Of a DNA stretch of 13,095 nt, positions 7,087 through 13,095 are shown one piece after another (the first letter of the stretch is position 1; every line of letters begins with the position of its first letter). The translations under genes were made by a program, and so were the position numbers. The notes beneath the pieces were generated by a model. That model worked only from the letters and a program-made list of their open reading frames with translations. It had not been told where the DNA came from and did no database searches. The stretch spans positions 1 through 13,095 of the forward strand of contig JALLBK010001238.1 in the NCBI GenBank assembly GCA_036940085.1. The letters run 5' to 3'. The DNA comes from Discostella pseudostelligera (Eukaryota; Bacillariophyta; Thalassiosirophyceae; Thalassiosirales; Thalassiosiraceae).

Positions 7087-9081
7087 TCAAACGTCAAACT
7101 TTTCCATATCCCCGCCTCTCCAATGCAACTGTCCTCCTCCTCCCCCACCATTCATCATGCCGTTCGTAGTACCATAATATCCCCCACTTCCACCGCCACC
7201 AATACCTCCACCACCCAAGAGTGCACCAAAGTCACTACTGTTCAATCTACTACCGCCTACACCAGCACTACCAGTAATGACACTAAATCCACTCACGACA
7301 CTCCTCCCCGTATCCAAATCATACTTTTTATCATACCGCACTCCTCCTCCTACTCCTCTACCATGATTCCTCGTGCCACACACCGATCCAATGACATGAA
7401 AATCTTCCAAATCATCCTCATCCTCCGTAAGATCGGGATGCATACAACTTTCCAATATATGTTGATTCCGTAATCGTCGTGCCGAGAGTGCACCTACCAT
7501 AATTGCCATGGTGAGTACGGTGCAAAGGACGATGAGTTGATCTTGCGAGTGCCACGCAGTAGCCGTAGTAGTAGCAGAACTACTAGTACTACCGTGGAGA
7601 TGCAATTTGTTCTGCACGGTATTCCACGCTCCCGTACCCCCACTTCCACCAATACCACTGCCACTACTTCCCCAAACAGCAGCCTCTTTCGGTTTCTTAA
7701 TCTCCAAAAACACTTCATTCCTACCCCCATTATGGACTTGCTCCAGTGATATTGGATTTCCGGAACTAGTGTAGACTACTTCGGGCAATGTCAATTCCGG
7801 CGTCGTGTCTACTACTTCTGCATCGGATTTTCCATTACCAGAGGAGGAGAAGGAGGAGGAGGATTGGAGTGAGGATGGGGATTGGATAAGCGTCTGTGGA
7901 TCGTAGTAGTACACGACTGGTTGGGATTGTGACGACTCGCCATCTACGACGGTCTTTGACGACGACAACGAGGAAGAGGATGCAGCATTGATGCCCATGG
8001 GGACCGGAGGAGGCAACATCATCATTTTCGATTCCTCTTTAGAACCAATGATTATTTCATCATTGCTCAACCGCGGACGTAAGATGACTTGCTTCCCCGA
8101 GATTACATCCAAGTCTTCGAGGGGGGACGGCAGTTGAGCAGATGATTTGTTTTCCGACAGTGTTGAAGCGGCAGTATCAGCGTCCTGCCCTAGTTGTTGT
8201 TGTTGCTGCTGCTGCGGTTGTTGTTGTGGATGAGATGGCATGTAATTTGCCACATGGAGTGATGATCCTCCTCCTCCTCTTCCTCCCCCATGCAACGAAC
8301 TGGATTGTGGTAGAAGAATTACCTGCGGCTGTTGTTGTGATGCCGCTATTTGTCCCTGCATCCCCTGCTGCTGCGGCTGCTGCTGTAAATACTGCTCACT
8401 CTGCTGCATCTCCTGCTGCTGCTGCTGCTGCGGGTAATAGCTCACAATATTGACATTGTCATCATTGTTATTGAAACGTAATAATGTATCGGGAGCAACA
8501 ATCTGTGGCAGTTGTTGTTGTTGTTGTTGTTGAAGCATAACTGCGTCTGGAATCGGCCATGGATGGATCTTGGACCCTGACACTGCCGCTGCTCGTGCAT
8601 CGACTCCCGCTGCTGCTGCCATGGAATCTAACTGGAGAGAATCAGGCTGTACTACCAATACTGATGTTGCTCTCCTCCTGCTGCTCTCCCCCCTGACATT
8701 GGAAGAGTGCTGCCGATGCCTGCTGCTGCTGCTGCTGTTGTGATGTTGGCGGTGAGAATTATTCAATTGCAGTGAGGGGGGAGGTGCAGCGCTCGCCCCC
8801 GCCAATAAAAACGATGATGACGATGACGATGAGCTCGATGACGATAATGATGAGATCGACGCAGCAGCAGCAGCCGCAGCCGCTAATGCAATGAGCGCCA
8901 CTGTTTTCGCTGCCGCTGTAGTAGTAGAGGGAAGGAGGGACCGTCGTCGTCTTCGTATTCGCCGATGGCGTTGATGGCAATGTCGAATTATTTGAGTGGA
9001 GGCAGAGCTGCTGCTGGTGGGGGTGGCGGTGGGCTCAACGGCCGCCGCCGCCGATGACGACGGTAATAATAACAACACCAT
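7087..9081 (-). CDS. Ser/Gln/Gly-rich single-pass membrane protein, possibly cell-wall related
   Basis: The 664-residue product starts at an ATG (9079-9081) and ends with TGA at 7087. A basic stretch RHRRIRRRRR (38-47) precedes a hydrophobic Ala-rich segment (~60-76), which could act as a late signal peptide or signal anchor. Then come poly-Ser (79-90), poly-Gln (184-190, 218-223, ~286-296) and Gly/Ser-rich regions. A clear membrane span (~516-534) is followed by RRLRN, an acidic cluster (DLTEDEDDLEDF, 550-561) and a Gly-rich tail. Positive charges after the span favour a lumenal N-terminal part and a cytosolic tail. The layout of a secreted low-complexity domain, one span and a short tail recalls diatom silicalemma-associated proteins, but I see no diagnostic motif, so this is speculation. 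The clean 665-codon frame and tract structure support a real gene. It shares a divergent promoter region with the CimA gene. Confidence 0.75.
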   Translation of the reverse strand: MVLLLLPSSSAAAAVEPTATPTSSSSASTQIIRHCHQRHRRIRRRRRSLLPSTTTAAAKTVALIALAAAAAAAASISSLSSSSSSSSSSSFLLAGASAAPPPSLQLNNSHRQHHNSSSSSRHRQHSSNVRGESSRRRATSVLVVQPDSLQLDSMAAAAGVDARAAAVSGSKIHPWPIPDAVMLQQQQQQQLPQIVAPDTLLRFNNNDDNVNIVSYYPQQQQQQEMQQSEQYLQQQPQQQGMQGQIAASQQQPQVILLPQSSSLHGGGRGGGGSSLHVANYMPSHPQQQPQQQQQQQLGQDADTAASTLSENKSSAQLPSPLEDLDVISGKQVILRPRLSNDEIIIGSKEESKMMMLPPPVPMGINAASSSSLSSSKTVVDGESSQSQPVVYYYDPQTLIQSPSSLQSSSSFSSSGNGKSDAEVVDTTPELTLPEVVYTSSGNPISLEQVHNGGRNEVFLEIKKPKEAAVWGSSGSGIGGSGGTGAWNTVQNKLHLHGSTSSSATTTATAWHSQDQLIVLCTVLTMAIMVGALSARRLRNQHILESCMHPDLTEDEDDLEDFHVIGSVCGTRNHGRGVGGGVRYDKKYDLDTGRSVVSGFSVITGSAGVGGSRLNSSDFGALLGGGGIGGGGSGGYYGTTNGMMNGGGGGGQLHWRGGDMEKFDV
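8192..8885 (-). repeat. cluster of CAG/CAA-type trinucleotide tracts inside a coding region
   Basis: Imperfect CTG/TTG (+ strand) runs occur at 8192-8227, 8365-8386, 8412-8431, 8511-8532 and 8720-8740, with another at about 8860-8885. Read on the coding (-) strand they give poly-Gln in most places, poly-Ser (AGC) near 8730 and poly-Ala (GCx) near 8870, depending on frame. Mixed codons show partial degeneration. Length polymorphism is likely. Confidence 0.8.
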
Positions 9082-9198
9082 GATCAGTATTCAATTCAGC
9101 TTCTCCAGGTGATGTGGAAGAAGTAGGTGGATGCAATTATTACTGGTGTAGGTGTAGGAAGAAGTTCTTAACAACCAATATTCTATCTGGCGGTGGCG

Positions 9199-9226
<28 letters not shown>
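9199..9226. repeat. (GT)14 microsatellite
   Basis: Fourteen uninterrupted GT dinucleotides lie in the divergent promoter region, about 118 nt upstream of the membrane-protein start codon. Such tracts are often length-variable between strains and can adopt Z-DNA; any effect here is inference. Confidence 0.95.
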
Positions 9227-9229
<3 letters not shown>

Positions 9230-9322
9230 TCGTATCTAGGGGTTCGGCAATTTCCGCTTCCCACCATGGTCATGCTCGTCTTCTTTGTCTCTCTTGCTTT
9301 TGTTACAATAGTTTGTTTTATA

Positions 9323-9340
9323 GTTGTTGTTGTTGTTGTT
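9323..9340. repeat. (GTT)6 microsatellite
   Basis: Six uninterrupted GTT units lie in the same promoter region, outside the coding frames called here. Confidence 0.9.
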
Positions 9341-9759
9341 GGGAGAAAAGGTCGTGTGGGTAGATCGAGGTGGCGGGGTTTTGGTGGAATTTTTGAATTT
9401 GAGAAAGGAGGCCCAATGTCCATCACTTATGGAATTGGTACATCACTTTCCAAACGAGAAAGGGAAGCTGGCTGGCGCTTCAATGGGCGCTCTCCTTTCT
9501 CTTTCAATCTGTCTGTCGACGGTGGGTGTCATCGTGTCCGTCGTCAACGGAGAGTTCATACTCCTATCGTCGTCTGTCTGTCGACTCCCAGCAGATGGAC
9601 TTCTGGATTTGGATTTGGATATCCATCACCTATCACCACAAACACAAAGGAAAATGCCACAAACCATGGCCAAGGCCGACGACGCCGTCGGCCTATCCAT
9701 ACCATAGCGGCGGCTGCCTCCATTCACCTACGCATCCGATATTCCAACACTCTCACAGA

Positions 9760-9858
9760 ATGCCGCTCTTCCTCGCCTCGAGGATGATGATGACATTAAT
9801 GTCACTCATCATGACGCTGACGACATTGTTGACGATGATGTTTCTACCGGCGCATGCA
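9760..9858 (+). other. signal peptide with ASAFAP-like cleavage site of cimA
   Basis: The first 33 residues carry MASR-like polar residues, then a Met/Leu/Thr-rich hydrophobic core, then Pro-Ala-His-Ala. Phe34 at the +1 position is the critical residue for import through the inner plastid envelopes in diatoms and cryptophytes (established knowledge). The match, placed at the end of a hydrophobic core, is the best evidence in the window for both the start codon and the lineage. Confidence 0.8.
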
Positions 9859-11907
9859 TTTCAATGGCCACAAACTCATCATCATCATCATCATAACCAC
9901 CATCTCGTCTCGTCGATTACCACACCACCCTCCTCCTCCAGAAGATTCAAGAAATCATCCTCCAATAACTTCTTCATCCTGAATGAACACGCCAATGAAA
10001 ATACGGCTGCGGCTTCTGCGGCTGAATCTTCCACCGCTCCAACAACAACAACAACATCACCGTCACCGCTCATGATTATCGACACTGCCGCCACTGCCAC
10101 TGACGCCGCCGCATCTGACTACAAATTAAATCAGCCAGAATTACAATCATTGCAACAACATCATCTTGACGAGCTATCCACCTCCTCCGCAATCCGTGGT
10201 CCCACCACCGCACTCATCTACGACACCACCCTCCGCGACGGTACCCAAATGGAAAGCATCTCCGTCTCTTGCGATGACAAGCTCAAAATCACCAAACGTC
10301 TCTCATCCTTCAACATTGATTACATCGAGGCTGGTTGGCCAGGATCCAATCCCAAAGATGAAGAATTCTTCCAACGTGCTCGAGTGGAATTAGATGCACA
10401 CACTTTTAGCAAACTTGTGGCATTTGGGAGCACACGACGAAAGAATATAGGGGCCAAAGACGACAAGCAGATTCAATTGCTCGTGAATAGTATGGCACCT
10501 ACGGTTTGCATTGTGGGCAAGGCACATTTATGGCAAGTCACTGACATATTGCGTGCCGACCCTCAAGAAAATCTGAATATGATACGCGATTCTGTCCAAT
10601 ATCTAGTATCACAAAATCGTGTAGTCATGGTGGATCTCGAACATTATTTTGATGGATACAAGTTTAACAAGGAGTATACATTGCAATGTTGTCAAGCGGC
10701 TATAGAGGGTGGGGCATCGGTACTAGTCATGTGTGATACTAATGGTGGAACCATGCCATGGGAAATTGAACGCATCACCAAGGAGACATTGGTACATTTT
10801 CCAAAAACAACCTTTGGCATACATTGTCATAATGATTGTGGATTGGCCGTTGCCAATAGTATCATGGCCGTACAGTCCGGTGTGGGATTGGTTCAGGGCA
10901 CTATTAATGGGATTGGAGAACGTACCGGTAATGCCGACTTGTGTTCGATAGTGCCATCCTTGGCATTGCATTGTGGATGTGAAAATATGAATTGCAAGGA
11001 TAATTTGGAGGATATTACGTCGCTCTCACGATTTTTGGATGAGATACTCAATCGTACACCGGATCGATCGGCACCCTATGTCGGTGCATCGGCATTTGCT
11101 CACAAGGGAGGGTTGCATGTGGCGGCACTTGAGCGGAGTGCTGATTCGTATCAGCACATCGATCCAGCAATGGTGGGGAATCAATTGCGCGTATTAATTA
11201 GTGAATTGAGTGGACGACAGAATATCCTTGGGAAGATTAAGGAGATGGATTTGGATATTGGAGATGAGGATGTGGTTGCTGAGCGTGCACTTGTTATACT
11301 GGATCGAGTGAAGCGATTGGAGAGTATGGGGTACACGTTCGAGGGCGCCGATGCCAGTGTCGACCTGATGATTTTGCATTCAACACAGGGCTATTGTCCC
11401 CCGTTCCAAGTATTGGATTATACCGCGAATGTCTACGATACCAATGTTGACAGTGCTAGCCGAGTAATGTCCAAGATGGAAACGCATGGTTTGGACCATC
11501 ATGACACCTCCATGCCCAGCAGCCTTGCACGAGCCACCGTAAAGGTACGTGTGCTGGATGATCACGACCATACCGACGATGATTTCCTCGATCGTCTCGA
11601 GGTTTCTGAAGGCGATGGGCCCGTTGATGCATTAGCTAACGCGTTGAAGAAAGCATTGGAACCATCCCATCCCGAACTACAAAACTTGCGTCTCATTGAC
11701 TACAAGGTCCGCATCCTTGATCCGGAATCCGCAACGAGGGCCGCGACGCGCGTAATGATCGAATTCAAGGATGTAAGCACTGGTAAAAAGTGGAGTACCG
11801 TGAGTGTGGATAGGAATATTATCAGTGCAAGTTTGAATGCGTTGGTGGATGGGTTTGAGTATGCCCTGAAGGAGGTGGTAGCAGCGTGTGTCATCGATTT
11901 TGAGTAG
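9760..11907 (+). CDS. cimA: (R)-citramalate synthase, plastid-targeted
   Basis: The enzyme condenses pyruvate with acetyl-CoA to (R)-citramalate, the entry to 2-oxobutanoate and isoleucine without threonine deaminase. Start ATG 9760 has A at -3 and gives 715 residues. A hydrophobic signal peptide (1-33) ends Ala-His-Ala and is followed by Phe34, matching the diatom ASAFAP-type plastid cleavage site; a His-, Ser- and Thr-rich transit region follows to about 130. The HMGL-like TIM barrel runs from ~146: YDTTLRDG (154-161, with R159 and metal ligand D160), GWPGSNPKDEEFF, HCHND (metal ligands H355 and H357) and GIGERTGNA (384-392, metal ligand N391). AHKGGLH (447-453) follows, and a LeuA-type regulatory dimer domain occupies ~530-715. 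TQMESIS after LRDG and GWPGSNPKD separate it from 2-isopropylmalate synthase. No intron is needed. The stop is TAG at 11905. Assignment to the long CimA family is strong; substrate choice is inferred. Confidence 0.92.
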   Translation: MPLFLASRMMMTLMSLIMTLTTLLTMMFLPAHAFQWPQTHHHHHHNHHLVSSITTPPSSSRRFKKSSSNNFFILNEHANENTAAASAAESSTAPTTTTTSPSPLMIIDTAATATDAAASDYKLNQPELQSLQQHHLDELSTSSAIRGPTTALIYDTTLRDGTQMESISVSCDDKLKITKRLSSFNIDYIEAGWPGSNPKDEEFFQRARVELDAHTFSKLVAFGSTRRKNIGAKDDKQIQLLVNSMAPTVCIVGKAHLWQVTDILRADPQENLNMIRDSVQYLVSQNRVVMVDLEHYFDGYKFNKEYTLQCCQAAIEGGASVLVMCDTNGGTMPWEIERITKETLVHFPKTTFGIHCHNDCGLAVANSIMAVQSGVGLVQGTINGIGERTGNADLCSIVPSLALHCGCENMNCKDNLEDITSLSRFLDEILNRTPDRSAPYVGASAFAHKGGLHVAALERSADSYQHIDPAMVGNQLRVLISELSGRQNILGKIKEMDLDIGDEDVVAERALVILDRVKRLESMGYTFEGADASVDLMILHSTQGYCPPFQVLDYTANVYDTNVDSASRVMSKMETHGLDHHDTSMPSSLARATVKVRVLDDHDHTDDDFLDRLEVSEGDGPVDALANALKKALEPSHPELQNLRLIDYKVRILDPESATRAATRVMIEFKDVSTGKKWSTVSVDRNIISASLNALVDGFEYALKEVVAACVIDFE

Positions 11908-12163
11908 AATGATAATCTGACAGGAGTACTGCATCAATTTTTCGTACATCATGTCCTCGCAACAGCTCTAGAGCAAGTACTATCGTGGCACCCCACAATA
12001 CCCGATGAACTTGGTCGGATAAGATAGCAATATAATACTGCAAAACCATCACAATTGAATTGTCGTCATTACAATTTTTATTACAAACACTTACAAACAC
12101 TATCAATTAATGAGGATCGGGAATTCCTTTTCCTCGCATCTAATTCCACATCTAAGTGACAAA
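11908..12163. other. convergent 3' gap between cimA and LRR gene 3
   Basis: This 256-nt gap joins two gene tails. It is AT-rich, has a TTACAAACAC doublet (12082-12101) and an AATAAA for the - strand. No AATAAA is visible for cimA on the + strand. No gene is seen. Confidence 0.5.
12077..12082 (-). terminator. candidate AATAAA polyadenylation signal (minus strand)
   Basis: TTTATT on the + strand reads AATAAA on the - strand, about 82 nt past the stop of LRR gene 3. The spacing is plausible for a short 3' UTR; a chance hit is possible. Confidence 0.4.
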
Positions 12164-13095
12164 TCAATCCTCCAATAGGAATGACAAAACATTCCGAATA
12201 ACAACACATGCACCGCAATTGCAGTTCGACTTCATGATGTCGGTAAGGTTCTCGGTGCCCAGGCCATGACATTCCATTACCTTCGATTTCCAGATCGCAA
12301 GTTCCAACAATGGGATATTCTGGACTACCTCATAGAAAGTAAGCTTGGAATCTATGGAATCAAAGTAATCATCTACAGCATCAACACCAACGGAATGTAT
12401 GTCCTTCAACATGTCATGAATCGTTTTCTGCCATTTCATCGCGTCTAGCCGACCCAAGCGCGCAGGAATATTGCACCAAGCCAAGAAGTTGTACGTCTTC
12501 AAAGTAGAGAACATATTGGTACTTCCGTTATTCCACCAGGCTCCAAGTGACACTCTCGACACAAACTGTTCCAGTTCATCACAGAAAGTGAAAGTGACTG
12601 CCACCAAATGATACAAGAAGAAGAAGGCACTGGGGTGGATCTCCTTGACTGTGGAAGGTATATCAATGTGAGTTAGGGACATGCAGGTCCCGAGTTCTCC
12701 ATCCCCAATGTACTCTAGACCCTCGGGGAGGCTCACATATTTCAATTTATTGCATAATAAAAATGATTCCGCATTGATCGACTTGATCCCGGAGGGTATG
12801 GTAATGCACTCTAGTGATTCGCACCATGCAAATGCCCGATCTCCAATACACTCCAGCCCCTCAGGGAGCACCAAGCTCTTCAACTTTGCGCATCTATTGA
12901 ATGCCTCGCGACCAATCCTTTTGGCAGCTGACGGTATATTAATGCAATCTAGTGTTTCGCAGCATTCAAATGCCGAGTCTCCAATACACTCCAGCCGCTC
13001 AGGGAGTACCAAGCTCTTCAACCTTGCGCAACCACTGAATGTATCACAATCAGTCTCTTTGACAGCTGACGGTATATTGATGCACTCTAGTGATT
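12164..13095 (-). CDS. BspA-like LRR_5 repeat protein 3 (5' end beyond window)
   Basis: The frame is open to the right edge with 310 codons in view; the N-terminus lies outside, and the TTG at 13021 is not a start. LRR_5 repeats run from the edge to about 12580 and end in the same C-terminal module as genes 1 and 2 (WWNNG, TYNFLA, KW-x-x-x-IHDML, LELAIWKSK, CGACVVI, then FLLED and TGA). The N-terminal half shows a 46-residue (138-bp) higher-order repeat, two LRR units long, with the motif LKSLVLPE-x-LECIGD nearly unchanged between copies, so it expanded recently. The C-terminal part is closest to gene 1, sharing DDYF-x-SI and PLLELAIWKSK. It may bind proteins or ligands; function is unknown. 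It is tail-to-tail with cimA. Confidence 0.85.
   Translation of the reverse strand, partial: SLECINIPSAVKETDCDTFSGCARLKSLVLPERLECIGDSAFECCETLDCINIPSAAKRIGREAFNRCAKLKSLVLPEGLECIGDRAFAWCESLECITIPSGIKSINAESFLLCNKLKYVSLPEGLEYIGDGELGTCMSLTHIDIPSTVKEIHPSAFFFLYHLVAVTFTFCDELEQFVSRVSLGAWWNNGSTNMFSTLKTYNFLAWCNIPARLGRLDAMKWQKTIHDMLKDIHSVGVDAVDDYFDSIDSKLTFYEVVQNIPLLELAIWKSKVMECHGLGTENLTDIMKSNCNCGACVVIRNVLSFLLED
12700..13095 (-). repeat. 138-bp tandem higher-order LRR repeat
   Basis: Successive copies are offset by exactly 138 nt; for example the string starting CTCCAATACACTCCAG recurs at 12841 and 12979. Each unit encodes two 23-residue LRR_5 repeats. Similarity is highest toward the right edge and fades to the left, as expected for ongoing unit duplication. 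The array probably continues outside the window. Confidence 0.85.

Larger units (their letters stand above)
9082..9759. promoter_or_regulatory. divergent promoter region between membrane-protein gene and cimA
   Basis: This 678-nt region separates two divergent starts (ATG 9081 on - and ATG 9760 on +), so it should hold both promoters and both 5' UTRs. It contains a (GT)14 run, a (GTT)6 run and G-rich sequence. The CimA frame is open upstream to a GTG at 9526 and has an ATG at 9595 in poor context, but that extension gives no targeting signal. I found no TATA element that I would assign with confidence. Confidence 0.5.

Noticed and set aside
6994..7473. 159-codon + strand frame rich in Ser and Thr
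   Set aside because: It mirrors the Gly-rich tail of the minus-strand membrane protein and is a composition artefact.
8770..8800. ASAAPP stretch in the low-complexity membrane protein as a plastid-targeting site
   Set aside because: The +1 residue is Ala rather than Phe or another aromatic, so the diatom plastid motif is not met.
9526..9759. N-terminal extension of cimA to GTG 9526 or ATG 9595
   Set aside because: GTG is not a normal nuclear start, ATG 9595 has C at -3, and the extension would bury the signal peptide that begins at ATG 9760.
1..13095. tRNA genes
   Set aside because: I scanned for GTTCGA-type T-loops on both strands; the hits lay within genes or lacked pairing arms.
12700..13095. 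CRISPR-like array
   Set aside because: The 138-bp periodicity encodes LRR repeats without unique spacers, in a eukaryotic context.

Overview
The window reads as nuclear DNA of a stramenopile alga, most likely a diatom. Three things point there. First, three genes encode BspA-like leucine-rich-repeat (LRR_5) proteins that share a C-terminal module I associate with expanded diatom LRR families. Second, a citramalate synthase begins with a signal peptide ending Ala-His-Ala followed by Phe, the ASAFAP-like signature of secondary-plastid targeting, and then a Ser/Thr-rich transit region. Third, the large genes are intron-poor, flanked by UTR-like sequence with AATAAA signals, and rich in poly-Gln, poly-Ser and poly-Ala tracts. 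I cannot name the species. No bacterial operon, CRISPR array, insertion sequence or tRNA gene was seen.

Layout, left to right: (1) LRR_5 protein 1 on + (295-1650), with an unresolved 5' end. (2) TRM5, the tRNA m1G37 methyltransferase, on - (1928-4105), tail-to-tail with gene 1. (3) About 1.4 kb without a convincing gene, holding a short AT-rich duplication and a 10-bp palindrome around CACGTG. (4) A reading frame encoding three copies of a hydrophobic ~30-residue motif (5488-6030, +), which runs into LRR_5 protein 2 (5903-6742, +). The two are joined by what looks like a 2-nt deletion or an intron boundary. (5) A 664-residue low-complexity protein with a single membrane span on - (7087-9081), possibly silicalemma- or wall-related. 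(6) A 678-bp divergent promoter region with microsatellites. (7) Plastid-targeted (R)-citramalate synthase on + (9760-11907). (8) LRR_5 protein 3 on - (12164 to the right edge, N-terminus outside the window).

The genes do not form a pathway. TRM5 modifies tRNA, and CimA starts isoleucine synthesis from pyruvate and acetyl-CoA in the plastid. Orientation alternates along the window (+ - + - + -), so every LRR gene faces its neighbour tail-to-tail. The LRR genes appear to be dispersed members of a fast-evolving family, showing tandem unit duplication, small in-frame insertions and a possible frameshift. The stretch most worth a second look is 5488-5910, where the hydrophobic repeat array abuts LRR gene 2.
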